Origin: Aliihoeflea sp. 40Bstr573
GTDB taxonomy: Bacteria > Pseudomonadota > Alphaproteobacteria > Rhizobiales > Rhizobiaceae
Reading direction: 5' to 3'
Assembly (NCBI RefSeq): GCF_024105655.1
Contig: NZ_JAAAMH010000010.1
Coordinates: 1 to 64,000 of the forward strand
Length of the DNA: 64,000 nucleotides
The notes under the pieces: generated by a model
What the model saw: only the letters and a program-made list of their open reading frames with translations
Databases searched by the model: none
Told to the model about the DNA's origin: nothing
Translations under genes and position numbers: made by a program
In this document: positions 16,259 through 27,310 of the stretch, in pieces
Numbering within the stretch: the stretch's first letter is position 1
How the letters are laid out: the number at the start of each line of letters is the position of its first letter

Positions 16259-17254
16259 ATGATTAAGCTTGCTGCGGGGGTTCTCGCCTCCACCTTCGCG
16301 ATGGCCGCGCTGCCGGCCATGGCGCAGGATCTCGACCCGATCACCTTCCAGCTGAAGTGGGTCAATCAGGGCCAGTTCGCCGGTTATCTCGTCGCCAAGG
16401 ACAAGGGCTTCTACGAGGAGGAAGGGCTCGACGTCACGATCAATCCCGGCGGGCCGGACATTGCGCCCGAGCAGGTGATCGCCGGCGGCGGCGCCGATGT
16501 GATCACGACCTGGATGGCGGCCGGCCTTGCCGCGCGCGAACGCGGCGTGCCGCTCGTCAACATCGCGCAGCCTTTTGCAAGCCAGGCGCTGCAACTCGTC
16601 TGCTCCGAACAGAGCGGCGTCCAGTCGACCGACGACTTCAAGGGCAAGAAGCTCGGTGTCTGGTTCTTCGGCAATGAATATCCGTTCTATGCCTGGATGG
16701 CCAAGCTCGACCTGCCGACCGAAGGCGGCGCGGAAGGCGTGGAAGTGTTGCGCCAGGCCTTCAACGTCGACCCGCTGCTGCAGAACCAGGCCGACTGCAT
16801 CTCCACGATGAAGTACAACGAGTTCAAGCAGCTTCTCGACGCGGGCGTTCCCGAAGACAGCCTCAAGGTCTTCAACTATGCGGACGAAGGCGTCGGCATG
16901 CTGGAGGACGGGCTCTACGTCATGGAAGACAGGCTCGAGGATCCCGAATTCGTCGATCAGATGGTCCGCTTCGTGCGTGCCTCCATGCGTGGCTGGGAAT
17001 ACGCCAAGGAAAATGTCGACGAAGCCGCGGGCATCGTCCTCGACAATGATCTTTCCGGTGCGCTCACTGAGGAAAGCCAGGTCTGGCAGGTGGAAGTCGC
17101 CGCCGACCTCGTCGGCGAGAGCCCAGCACTCGACCCGGCTTCCTACGAGCAGACCGTGCAGACGCTGCTTTCGGCGGTCTCGCCCGACAATCCGGCCATC
17201 ACCAAGGAGCCGGAAGGCGCATTCTCGACGGTCGTCACCGATCAACTCGACTAG
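16259..17254 (+). CDS. ABC transporter substrate-binding protein, NMT1/THI5-like
   Basis: A 331-residue periplasmic binding protein with a Sec signal peptide ending ALPAMAQ|D. The mature part starts with the NMT1-domain pattern ITFQLKWVNQGQFAGYLVAKDKGFY. Relatives bind thiamine precursors, hydroxymethylpyrimidine, riboflavin, taurine or nitrate analogues. With the reductive pyrimidine pathway next door, a pyrimidine or related heterocycle is the best guess. It is the last gene of the importer operon and is followed by a strong terminator. Confidence 0.85.
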   Translation: MIKLAAGVLASTFAMAALPAMAQDLDPITFQLKWVNQGQFAGYLVAKDKGFYEEEGLDVTINPGGPDIAPEQVIAGGGADVITTWMAAGLAARERGVPLVNIAQPFASQALQLVCSEQSGVQSTDDFKGKKLGVWFFGNEYPFYAWMAKLDLPTEGGAEGVEVLRQAFNVDPLLQNQADCISTMKYNEFKQLLDAGVPEDSLKVFNYADEGVGMLEDGLYVMEDRLEDPEFVDQMVRFVRASMRGWEYAKENVDEAAGIVLDNDLSGALTEESQVWQVEVAADLVGESPALDPASYEQTVQTLLSAVSPDNPAITKEPEGAFSTVVTDQLD

Positions 17255-17277
17255 GTGATTGCAAGGGTGGATTATTG

Positions 17278-17303
17278 AAAGGGGCGGGCGACCGCCCCTT
17301 TTT
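17278..17303. terminator. Bidirectional rho-independent terminator
   Basis: AAAGGGGCGG / CCGCCCCTTT stem of ten base pairs with a GCGA loop followed by further T residues; As on the other side allow use by the convergent pobR gene as well. Confidence 0.9.
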
Positions 17304-17306
17304 CGT

Positions 17307-19456
<2,150 letters not shown>

Positions 19457-19465
19457 GGAGGTGAA

Positions 19466-19861
19466 ATGAGCGAGAAATCCGAACGCTACCAGCAGGGCAT
19501 GGCGACGCGCCGCTCGGTGCTCGGCGCATCCTATGTCGATGCCGCCACGAAGAAGGCGAGCGCCTATGACGATCCGTTTCAGACGCTGATCACCGAAGCG
19601 GCGTGGGGGCACGTCTGGTCGCGCGACACGATCACGAAGCGCGAGCGCTCGATGATGACGCTGGCATTGCTCGCGGGGCTTGGCAATTTCGAGGAACTGG
19701 CGCTGCACACGCGTGCTACCGCCAATACGGGCGCCTCGCGCGACGACATCATGGAAGCGATGCTGCATGTCGCCATCTATGCCGGCGTGCCGCGCGCCAA
19801 TCATGCAATCAAGATCGTCAAGCAGGTACTTGACGAGATGGACGGAGGGCAAAAGCCGTGA
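19466..19861 (+). CDS. pcaC: 4-carboxymuconolactone decarboxylase
   Basis: A 131-residue, AhpD-fold enzyme converting gamma-carboxymuconolactone to beta-ketoadipate enol-lactone. The full-length family pattern is visible: [13 protein letters not shown], the core [28 protein letters not shown] (quoted in part), and [20 protein letters not shown] precedes ATG 19466. Its stop overlaps the pcaH start (GTGA). Confidence 0.93.
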   Translation: MSEKSERYQQGMATRRSVLGASYVDAATKKASAYDDPFQTLITEAAWGHVWSRDTITKRERSMMTLALLAGLGNFEELALHTRATANTGASRDDIMEAMLHVAIYAGVPRANHAIKIVKQVLDEMDGGQKP

Positions 19862-20613
19862 GCGACAGCCAGATTTCCAACCGCAAGCCGGAAACGGGTG
19901 CGTTTTTCCAGCGCGACCGCGAATGGCATCCGCAGGCCTATACGCCCTGGTACAAGACATCCGTCCTGCGTTCGCCGCAAAAGGCGCTGCTTTCGCTCGA
20001 CAACACGCTATCGGAGATCACCGGCCCGGTCTTCGGTCACAACATCCTCGGTGAGCTCGACAACGATCTCATCACCAATTTCGCCAAGCCGGGCGAAATG
20101 GCCATCGGCCCGCGCATCATCGTCTATGGCCGCGTGCTCGACGAGCGCGGCAAGGGCGTGCCGGGTGCGCTGCTCGAGTTCTGGCAGGCCAATGCCGGCG
20201 GGCGCTACCGCCACCGCAAGGAAGGTTATGTCGCGCCGCTCGACCCGAATTTCGGCGGCTGCGGACGCACCATCACTGACGAGGAGGGCAACTATTCCTT
20301 CCGCACCATCCAGCCGGGCCCCTATCCCTGGCCGAACGGCGTCAATGACTGGCGGCCCGCCCATATCCATTTCTCCCTTTTCGGCCACGGCTTTGCCCAG
20401 CGGCTGATCACGCAGATGTATTTCGAGGGCGATTCTTTGATCTGGAAATGCCCGATCGTGAAGACGATCAACGACCGCGCGGCGATCGAGGGGCTGACGG
20501 CCGCGCTCGACATGAATGCGACGATCCCCATGGACTCGCGCGCCTACAAGTTCGACATGGTGCTGCGCGGACGCCGCTCGACGCTGTTCGAGAACCGCAT
20601 GGAGGGAAATTGA
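19858..20613 (+). CDS. pcaH: Protocatechuate 3,4-dioxygenase beta subunit
   Basis: A 251-residue Fe(III) intradiol dioxygenase subunit that opens protocatechuate to 3-carboxy-cis,cis-muconate. Iron ligands can be placed: tyrosines in [10 protein letters not shown] and QPGPYPWP, and the histidines of [14 protein letters not shown] start overlapping the pcaC stop. The beta subunit carries the iron; the alpha subunit follows directly. Confidence 0.94.
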   Translation: MSDSQISNRKPETGAFFQRDREWHPQAYTPWYKTSVLRSPQKALLSLDNTLSEITGPVFGHNILGELDNDLITNFAKPGEMAIGPRIIVYGRVLDERGKGVPGALLEFWQANAGGRYRHRKEGYVAPLDPNFGGCGRTITDEEGNYSFRTIQPGPYPWPNGVNDWRPAHIHFSLFGHGFAQRLITQMYFEGDSLIWKCPIVKTINDRAAIEGLTAALDMNATIPMDSRAYKFDMVLRGRRSTLFENRMEGN

Positions 20614-20614
20614 C

Positions 20615-21229
20615 ATGGTCCAGCCACTGAACCAGCTCAAGGAAAGCGCGTCGCAGACGGCAGGGCCTTACGTCCATATCGGCCTGACGCCGAACTTCGC
20701 CGAAATCGGCGGCGTCTATCCGCAGGACCTCGGCACCTCGATGGTCAACGACAAGACGAAGGGCGAGCGCATCACGGTCGTCGGGCGCGTGCTCGACGGC
20801 ACCGGCACGCCGCTCAAGGATGCGCTGATCGAAATCTGGCAGGCCGATGCCGACGGGCTCTACAATTCGCCGTCCGAGATGCGCGGCTCGGCCGATGCCA
20901 ATTTCACCGGCTGGGGCCGCTGCCCGACCGACATGGACACGGGCGAGTTCCGCTTCGAGACGATCAAGCCCGGTCGCGTGCCGTTCAAGGACGGGCGCAA
21001 ACAGGCGCCGCACATCACATTCTGGGTGGTGGCGCGCGGTATCAATATAGGCCTCCATACGCGCATGTATTTCGGCGACGAGGAGAAGGCGAACGGGGAA
21101 GATCCGGTACTGGCGCGCGTGGAGCACCGCGTGCGGGTGTCCACGCTGATTGCGCCGCGCGAGGGTTCGACCTACAGGTTCGACATCCATCTCCAAGGGG
21201 AGAAGGAAACGATCTTCTTCGACATCTGA
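20615..21229 (+). CDS. pcaG: Protocatechuate 3,4-dioxygenase alpha subunit
   Basis: A 204-residue alpha subunit: QTAGPYVHIGLTP at the N terminus and the iron-less intradiol core (LIEIWQADADG, KQAPHITFWVVARGIN). It lacks the paired iron-binding histidines of the beta subunit, as expected. ATG 20615 lies one base after the pcaH stop, behind GGAGGG. Works as the partner of pcaH in an (alpha-beta) oligomer. Confidence 0.93.
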   Translation: MVQPLNQLKESASQTAGPYVHIGLTPNFAEIGGVYPQDLGTSMVNDKTKGERITVVGRVLDGTGTPLKDALIEIWQADADGLYNSPSEMRGSADANFTGWGRCPTDMDTGEFRFETIKPGRVPFKDGRKQAPHITFWVVARGINIGLHTRMYFGDEEKANGEDPVLARVEHRVRVSTLIAPREGSTYRFDIHLQGEKETIFFDI

Positions 21230-21237
21230 GGTCCGTA

Positions 21238-22305
21238 TTGTCCGCTTCGCCCTTCGATCATCCGTTTCTGACCGGCCTCCTGGGCGATGTGGAGATCGCC
21301 GCACGTTTCAGCGCGGATGCCGACATCGCCGCGATGGTCCGGTTCGAGATCGCGCTCGCGCGGGCGGAGGCGGCCGAGGGCGTGATCGGTTCCGATTCCG
21401 TTGATGCCATCGAGCGGGGGCTTTCCAATTTCGAGCCCGACATGAGCGCCCTGCGCGACGGAGTGGCGCGGGACGGCGTGGTGATCCCGGCGCTCGTCAA
21501 GGCGATGCGTCAGACCGTCGAGACGCCGCATGGCGAGAAGGTGCATTTCGGCGCGACCAGCCAGGATGCGATCGACACGAGCCTTGCGCTGCGGTTGGGC
21601 GACGTGCTGGCGGTCATGGAAACGCGGCTGCGCGACGTCGTGGCGACGCTCCAAAGCCTCGAAGCCACGCAGGGCAGCGCCGAGGTCATGGCGCACACGC
21701 GCATGCAGGCGGCGATCCCTGTGACGGCAGCGCGCAAGATCGCAAGTTGGCGGCTGCCGCTCGAACGGCATCTGGAACGGCTCGAAGGCGTGCGTCACGG
21801 CATTCGCGTGCTCTCATTCGCCGGGGCTGCCGGGACGCTGGAAAAGCTGGGCGACAAGGGGCCAGCGGTGCGTGCGCGCCTGGCAGAAGAACTCGGTCTT
21901 CGCGATGTCGACCATCCGCGTCACTCGGAGCGCGACGGGCAGGCGGCGCTTGCCAGTTGGCTGTCGCTTGTGACCGGCAGCCTTGGCAAGATCGGGCAGG
22001 ACATCGCCCTGATGGCGCAGAACGAGGTCGGCGAGGTGAAGCTTGCAGGCGGCGGCGGCTCGTCCGCGATGCCGCACAAGCAGAACCCTGTGGGGGCGGA
22101 GGTGCTGGTCACGCTGGCGCGTTTCAACGCGACGCTTCTTGCCGGCATGCACCAGTCGCTGGTCCATGAAAACGAACGGTCTGGCGCGGCGTGGACGCTC
22201 GAGTGGATGCTGCTGCCGCAGATGAGCGTGGCGGCGGGAGCATCGCTGCGGACGGCAGCGGCGCTTCTTGATGGCCTCCAGTTCCAAGCGCGCGGGACCC
22301 GGTGA
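21238..22305 (+). CDS. pcaB: 3-carboxy-cis,cis-muconate cycloisomerase
   Basis: A 355-residue fumarase/aspartase superfamily protein. The signature loop GGGGSSAMPHKQNPVG (with the catalytic Ser in GSSAMPHK) is intact; residues VHFGATSQDAIDT form the second conserved region. It lactonises 3-carboxymuconate to 4-carboxymuconolactone. TTG 21238 is the start giving SASPFDHPFLTGLLGD, the family N terminus. Shorter than the ~450 residues of many fungal and bacterial homologues, but normal for rhizobial PcaB. Its stop overlaps the next gene's GTG. Confidence 0.9.
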   Translation: MSASPFDHPFLTGLLGDVEIAARFSADADIAAMVRFEIALARAEAAEGVIGSDSVDAIERGLSNFEPDMSALRDGVARDGVVIPALVKAMRQTVETPHGEKVHFGATSQDAIDTSLALRLGDVLAVMETRLRDVVATLQSLEATQGSAEVMAHTRMQAAIPVTAARKIASWRLPLERHLERLEGVRHGIRVLSFAGAAGTLEKLGDKGPAVRARLAEELGLRDVDHPRHSERDGQAALASWLSLVTGSLGKIGQDIALMAQNEVGEVKLAGGGGSSAMPHKQNPVGAEVLVTLARFNATLLAGMHQSLVHENERSGAAWTLEWMLLPQMSVAAGASLRTAAALLDGLQFQARGTR

Positions 22306-23477
22306 CGCCGCGCGCGATCGTCGTCTATTGCGGCGTGCTGATGTCGATCTCGTCATTTACGGTCGACATCACGCTGCCGTCCTTTCCCGACATCGTTGCC
22401 GAGCTCGACACGCGCTACGCGCTCGTCCAGTGGACCATCGCCATTTACATGCTTGCGGCCGGCATCGCGCAGCTCGTCTGGGGGCCGGCGTCGGATCGCT
22501 ATGGAAGACGCGTCACCCTTGCCTGCGGCCTCGCGGTCTATCTGGCAGGTTGCCTCCTTGGCGCGCTCGCGCCGACCATCGAACTCCTGCTTGCCGCGCG
22601 CGCACTCCAGGGGCTCGGTGCGGCGGCGGCGATCGTGCTGGCGCGCACCATCCTGCGGGACCTTTTCTCCGGCCAGGAACTCGGCCGCAATCTTGCGCTC
22701 GCCAGTGCGATTTTTGCCGTCGGGCCTATTCTTGCGCCGCTCGTCGGTGCCGCGATCGCGACGCCGTTCGGTTGGCGCGCCATCTATGGATTTCTGGCAA
22801 TCTTCGGCATCGGCCTCATCGCCGCGCTGTGGCGGATGCCGGAGACGATCGGCGAGAAGGTTCCCGAGGCGACCCGTCCGGCCGTTCTCGCGCGGCGGTT
22901 CAAACGGCTTTTCATCCATCCGCAATCGCGGCGGTTCCTGATCGTCTCGGCGGTCATCATGTCGTCCATGCTGATGATCCTGTCTGCGCTCCCGCGCCTC
23001 TACGAGGCCAATTTCGCGGTCACCGGTCCTGCCTTCGCGATGTTCTTCGCGCTGCATGGGATCGGCATCATCATCGGGCAAGTGCTCAACCGCCGGATCA
23101 TTCCCGTGCTCGGCATCGTGCGGGCGATGCTGCTCGCCAACGCGATCCTGATCGTCGCCGCGCTGCTCGTGCTTGTCGTGACGTTTTCTGGGCTCGTGTC
23201 CGCACCGCTGCTGACGGCGATCATGATCCTGTTTGCGACGAGCTATCTCGTCGTCTTTTCCAACGGAGCGGCGATGGTCCTCGAGCCACATGGCGACATT
23301 GCCGGCTTCGCCGCCTCGCTCTACGGTTTCGTCAGCCAGATCGGCGGGGCGGCGATCACGCTCGTGACGGTGGTTCTCGTCGGCGACAGCCTCGTCGCAT
23401 TCGGTCTTGCGCTTCTGGCGATCTGCGGCATTTCGGCGATCATGGTGTTCGACTGGCAGCGCCGCGCCGCCGCCTGA
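22302..23477 (+). CDS. MFS transporter, Bcr/CflA drug-efflux type
   Basis: A 391-residue, 12-helix major facilitator. The DHA1 motif A is seen as WGPASDRYGRR (about residues 56-66), motif B as LLLAARALQGLGAAAAIVLAR (quoted in part), and motif C as PILAPLVGAAI. GTG 22302 overlaps the pcaB stop, so it is translationally coupled to the pca genes. Could export aromatic substrates or lactone intermediates that are toxic; the substrate is unknown. Confidence 0.85.
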   Translation: MTPRAIVVYCGVLMSISSFTVDITLPSFPDIVAELDTRYALVQWTIAIYMLAAGIAQLVWGPASDRYGRRVTLACGLAVYLAGCLLGALAPTIELLLAARALQGLGAAAAIVLARTILRDLFSGQELGRNLALASAIFAVGPILAPLVGAAIATPFGWRAIYGFLAIFGIGLIAALWRMPETIGEKVPEATRPAVLARRFKRLFIHPQSRRFLIVSAVIMSSMLMILSALPRLYEANFAVTGPAFAMFFALHGIGIIIGQVLNRRIIPVLGIVRAMLLANAILIVAALLVLVVTFSGLVSAPLLTAIMILFATSYLVVFSNGAAMVLEPHGDIAGFAASLYGFVSQIGGAAITLVTVVLVGDSLVAFGLALLAICGISAIMVFDWQRRAAA

Positions 23478-23483
23478 GCCCGC

Positions 23484-25511
23484 TTACATCGCGTTCATGG
23501 TCAGGAGTTCGTACGCGGCCACCTGTTCGCCGTCCTGATTGTGGACGCCGACATCCCAGCGCACTTCGCCGTATTCATCGTTGCGCCGCGCTTTCTGCTT
23601 GGCGGTAAGCCGCACCTTTAAGCTGTCGCCGGGTGAAACCGGCTTCATGAAGCGCAGATTGTCGAGGCCGTAATTGGCGAGGACCGGTCCCGGCGCGGGC
23701 TCGACGAAGAGGCCGGCGGCGAAGCTGAGGATCAGGTAGCCGTGGGCGACGCGGCCGGGGAAGAACGGGTTCGCCTTTGCCGCTTCCTCGTCCATGTGGG
23801 CGTAGAAGGTGTCGCCGGTGAACTCGGCGAAGTGCTCGATGTCGGCCAGCGACACCGTACGCGGCTCGGTCCAGATCGTATGTCCGATCTCCAGATCGCC
23901 AAAGGTCATGCGGAAGGGGTGCGTGTCCTTTTCGACCGTCTTCGAGCCGGCCGTCCAGTTCTTCGTGATGGCGGTCATCAGGTCCGGATTGGCCTGGATC
24001 GCGGTGCGCTGCATGTAGTGCATGACGCCGCGGATGCCGCCCATCTCCTCGCCGCCGCCGGCGCGGCCAGGTCCTCCGTGGACCATGTGGGGCATCGGCG
24101 AGCCGTGTCCGGTCGCTTCCTTGCCGGTGTCGCGATTGGCGAAATAGAGCCGGCCGTGGAACGCGCTCGCCGTTTCGACGACCTTGCGCGCCACGTCGCC
24201 GTCATGGGTGAAGACCGAGGCGACGAGCGATCCGGCGCCACGATTGGCAATAGCCAGAGCATGGGGAAGATCGCGATAGCCCATCACGGTCGATACGGGG
24301 CCGAAGGCCTCGACCTCGTGGACGGTCCTGGCATGATCGGGGTCGGCGCAGTCGAAGAGAAGCGGCGACAGGAACGCGCCTGCGTCGGCGTCGGCGTTCG
24401 AGACCTCGACATGGTCAAGCGCGCCGAAGACGAGCCTCGCATCCCGCGCCAGTTGCCCGGCCTTTTCGCGCACGTCGTCGCGCTGGGAGAGACTGGCGAG
24501 AGCGCCCATGCGCGTTGCCTCGTCGCGCGGATTGCCGATCGTCGTCCTGGCGAGGCGGTCTGAGAGCGCCTCGATGACCGCTTGGCGGTGCGCGTCGGGC
24601 ACGATGATGCGGCGGATGGCGGTGCACTTCTGGCCCGCCTTGGCCGTCATTTCACGGTGCACTTCCTTGACGAAGGCATCGAATTCGGGCGTACCGGGCG
24701 CGGCGTCGGGGCCGAGAATGGAGGCGTTGAGCGAATCCTGCTCCGCGACGAAGCGGACGGAGTTCTTCATCAGGTTCGGATTGGCGCGCAGCATGGAAGC
24801 CGTCGCGGCCGAGCCGGTGAAGGAGACGACGTCCTGGCAGGTCAGCCGGTCGATGAGGTCGCCGGTCGAGCCGGCGATGAACTGCACCGCGCCCTCCGGC
24901 AGGATTCCGCTTTCGACGATCATGCGGAAGGCCGCTTCGGCGAGCCACGCCGTGGACGAGGCGGGCTTGACGATGGCCGGGACGCCGGCGAGCAGTGTGG
25001 GCGCCAACTTCTCCAGCATCCCCCAGACGGGGAAGTTGAACGCGTTGATGTGCAGCGCGACGCCCTGCAGCGAGGTCGCGACGTGCTGGCCGACGAAGTT
25101 TCCGCCGCGCGAAAGCGGTTCAAGCCCACCGTCGATATAGATGGTGTCGTCAGGCAGTTCGCGCCGGCCTTTCGAGGAATAGACGAACATCGTCGCGATG
25201 CCGCCGTCGATGTCGATCATCGAATCGGCCTTGGTCGCGCCGGTCTCATAGGAGAGTTCGTAAAGAGCGTCGCGGCGCTCGTTCAGATATTGCGCGACCG
25301 CCTTCAGGAGATGGGCGCGCTGGTGGAAGGTGAGCGCGCGCAGCGCCGGTCCACCAACCGTGCGGGCATGCCCCGCCATGGCGGCGAAGTCCAGATTGCC
25401 CGAGCCGATCTCGGCGATGGTCTCGCCGGTGACGGCGCTCTTGAGTTGCGCGACCTTGCCGGAGGGGGCGATCCAATGGCCGGCGGCGAAGGATTTGAGG
25501 GAGAGGGTCAT
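23484..25511 (-). CDS. paaZ: Oxepin-CoA hydrolase / 3-oxo-5,6-dehydrosuberyl-CoA semialdehyde dehydrogenase
   Basis: A 675-residue two-domain enzyme of the phenylacetate pathway. Residues about 1-520 are an aldehyde dehydrogenase ([15 protein letters not shown], catalytic Cys in [10 protein letters not shown]); residues about 535-675 are an R-specific hydratase (MaoC/hot-dog) domain with [11 protein letters not shown] and the catalytic D/H region. It opens the oxepin-CoA ring and oxidises the resulting semialdehyde. ATG 25511 has GAAAGG upstream; the open frame beyond it is rejected. It lies 11 bases downstream of the P450 gene in one transcription unit divergent from paaIK. Confidence 0.93.
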   Translation of the reverse strand: MTLSLKSFAAGHWIAPSGKVAQLKSAVTGETIAEIGSGNLDFAAMAGHARTVGGPALRALTFHQRAHLLKAVAQYLNERRDALYELSYETGATKADSMIDIDGGIATMFVYSSKGRRELPDDTIYIDGGLEPLSRGGNFVGQHVATSLQGVALHINAFNFPVWGMLEKLAPTLLAGVPAIVKPASSTAWLAEAAFRMIVESGILPEGAVQFIAGSTGDLIDRLTCQDVVSFTGSAATASMLRANPNLMKNSVRFVAEQDSLNASILGPDAAPGTPEFDAFVKEVHREMTAKAGQKCTAIRRIIVPDAHRQAVIEALSDRLARTTIGNPRDEATRMGALASLSQRDDVREKAGQLARDARLVFGALDHVEVSNADADAGAFLSPLLFDCADPDHARTVHEVEAFGPVSTVMGYRDLPHALAIANRGAGSLVASVFTHDGDVARKVVETASAFHGRLYFANRDTGKEATGHGSPMPHMVHGGPGRAGGGEEMGGIRGVMHYMQRTAIQANPDLMTAITKNWTAGSKTVEKDTHPFRMTFGDLEIGHTIWTEPRTVSLADIEHFAEFTGDTFYAHMDEEAAKANPFFPGRVAHGYLILSFAAGLFVEPAPGPVLANYGLDNLRFMKPVSPGDSLKVRLTAKQKARRNDEYGEVRWDVGVHNQDGEQVAAYELLTMNAM

Positions 25512-25522
25512 GGTCGATCCTT

Positions 25523-26767
25523 TCAGTTCACTTTCGCCGGCAGCGTCGAGAAGCCGCGGAACCTGACGCGCCCAGTTCGCCGGGCCTCGCCGTCGAGACG
25601 GTAGCCGGGGAAGCGCTTCAAAAACCGCGCAATCGCAATGCGCCCTTCCATGCGGGCGAGCGAGAAGCCGGCGCACAGATGCGGGCCCTGGGCGAATGCA
25701 AGGTGGCGGTTGGGTTTGCGGGAGAGATCGAGCGTATCGGGCCGATCATACTGGCGCGGGTCGCGGTTGGCGGCGCCGATGCACAGATGGATGCGCGTTC
25801 CAGCGGCGATCGCTTCGCCGTCGAATTCGACATCCTCAACGGCCAGGCGGTTGCCGAGCTGATTGGGCGACTGGAAGCGCAGGAATTCGTCGATGGCGGT
25901 GTCGATCATCGAAGGATCGGCTTCGAGCCGAGCTTTTTCATCAGGCCATTCAAGGAGTTCGTAGAGCGCGTTGCCAATCAGATTTGTCGTGGTTTCATGG
26001 CCGGCATTGAGGATGAAGATGCAGTTCTGCAAAAGCTCCGTGTCCGACAATTGCTCGCCTTCATTGCCCGCGATCAGGCGCGTGAGCACGTCGGTTCCCG
26101 GATCGCCGGGATTCGCGCGGCGCCGCGCGGCAAGGTCTGCGAGATAGGCCTTGAACTCGGTGACAGAGCGGTTGCCCCAGTCCTGCTGCTGCGCCGTCAG
26201 CGTCGGCTCCAGCGCGCCGAGGATCGCCAGCGACCAATCGCGCAGCGGGCCACGCTCCTCGTGAGGCATGACGAAGAGATTGCCGATCACCTCGACGGGA
26301 ATGGCCGAGGCGAAATCCTCGATCAGGTCGACATTCCCCTTGGCCTCCATCTTGTCGAGCAGGCCGTCCACGAGGGCGATGAGGCCCGGTTCCATCGCGG
26401 CGATGGCGCGGAGCGTCAGCGCGCCCATCATGATCTTGCGCACGCGCGTATGGAGCGGGGGATCGTTGAAGACGAGGCTCGTCGTATGGTGCTCGTAGAG
26501 CGGGGTATCGCCGAATTTCGGCTTGAACTCGACTTTCTTGTCCGACGAGAACGCCTTGGTGTCGCGGTAGACGCGGTCGAGATCTGCATAGCGCGACAGC
26601 ATGACCGAGCCATCGGCGAAGCGCTTGACCGGCGCGTGCTCCAGAAGCGCGCGATAGGTGGGGAAGGGGTCGTCGGCAAATGCCTTCGTCACCGCGCCGA
26701 TGTCGAAATCGCGCGCGAGCTTAGGGTCGACGTCGCGCGCGAGCGCTTGCGAACTCTCAACTGTCAA
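25523..26767 (-). CDS. Cytochrome P450
   Basis: A 414-residue soluble bacterial class I P450. I-helix oxygen motif NAGHETTTNLIG (about 254-265), ExxR within the segment DEFLRFQSP (E..R), and the heme loop FAQGPHLCAGFSLAR with Cys365 are all present. TTG 26767 is the start, behind GAGGAGG. No dedicated ferredoxin or reductase gene adjoins it. It is co-transcribed with paaZ from the divergent paa promoter, so it may hydroxylate an aromatic acid feeding the pathway; the CYP subfamily and substrate are not deducible here. Confidence 0.9.
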   Translation of the reverse strand: MTVESSQALARDVDPKLARDFDIGAVTKAFADDPFPTYRALLEHAPVKRFADGSVMLSRYADLDRVYRDTKAFSSDKKVEFKPKFGDTPLYEHHTTSLVFNDPPLHTRVRKIMMGALTLRAIAAMEPGLIALVDGLLDKMEAKGNVDLIEDFASAIPVEVIGNLFVMPHEERGPLRDWSLAILGALEPTLTAQQQDWGNRSVTEFKAYLADLAARRRANPGDPGTDVLTRLIAGNEGEQLSDTELLQNCIFILNAGHETTTNLIGNALYELLEWPDEKARLEADPSMIDTAIDEFLRFQSPNQLGNRLAVEDVEFDGEAIAAGTRIHLCIGAANRDPRQYDRPDTLDLSRKPNRHLAFAQGPHLCAGFSLARMEGRIAIARFLKRFPGYRLDGEARRTGRVRFRGFSTLPAKVN

Positions 26768-26811
26768 TCAATCCTCCTCACGATGCCTCCCGCATCGACG
26801 ATGTATTATTG

Positions 26812-26825
26812 ACCGTCCGGCCGGT
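26812..26825. promoter_or_regulatory. Candidate PaaR (TetR) operator
   Basis: ACCGTCCGGCCGGT is palindromic at 6 of 7 base-pair positions, the shape of TetR-family PaaR sites reported from other proteobacteria. It lies between the P450-paaZ operon and paaI-paaK-paaR, 45-58 bases from either start codon. Confidence 0.5.
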
Positions 26826-26869
26826 TTATGCAAGCTTCCGATCGGCTGCGGGAGAGGCCGGGAGGAAAG

Positions 26870-27310
26870 ATGACGTTGAGCGCAGAAGAGATCGCGCGCA
26901 AGAGCGCGGAGGCAATGTGGGCGCGTGATGACGCGTCGAAATGGCTCGGCATGAGCCTCGACGCGGTCGGTCCGGGCACGGCGACGACCTCATTCAGGGT
27001 CGAGCAGCATCACACCAACGGCCACGACATCTGCCATGGCGGATACATCTTCACGCTGGCCGACAGTGCCTTCGCCTTCGCCTGCAATTCCTACAATCAG
27101 CTCGTCGTGGCGCAGCACAATACGATCAGCTTCCTGCGGCCGGGCAAGCTTGGCGCACGGCTGACGGCGACCGCGCGCGAGGTGACGCGATCGGGCCGCA
27201 GCGGCCTCTACGACGTCCGCGTTACCGACGAGGCAGGCAAGGTGATCGCCGAGTTCCGCGGTGCCTCGCGCGCCATCGACGGCCGGCATTTCGAGGAGGA
27301 CACGCAATGA
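26870..27310 (+). CDS. paaI: Hydroxyphenylacetyl-CoA thioesterase PaaI
   Basis: A 146-residue hot-dog thioesterase. The PaaI signature region HHTNGHDICHGGYIFTLADSAFAFA (quoted in part: GHDICHGGYIFTLADS) contains the catalytic Asp and backbone Gly. It cleaves dead-end ring-hydroxylated phenylacetyl-CoA thioesters, recovering CoA. ATG 26870 follows GGAGG directly; an upstream ATG at 26828 lies in the operator region and is unlikely. Overlaps paaK by four bases. Confidence 0.93.
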   Translation: MTLSAEEIARKSAEAMWARDDASKWLGMSLDAVGPGTATTSFRVEQHHTNGHDICHGGYIFTLADSAFAFACNSYNQLVVAQHNTISFLRPGKLGARLTATAREVTRSGRSGLYDVRVTDEAGKVIAEFRGASRAIDGRHFEEDTQ

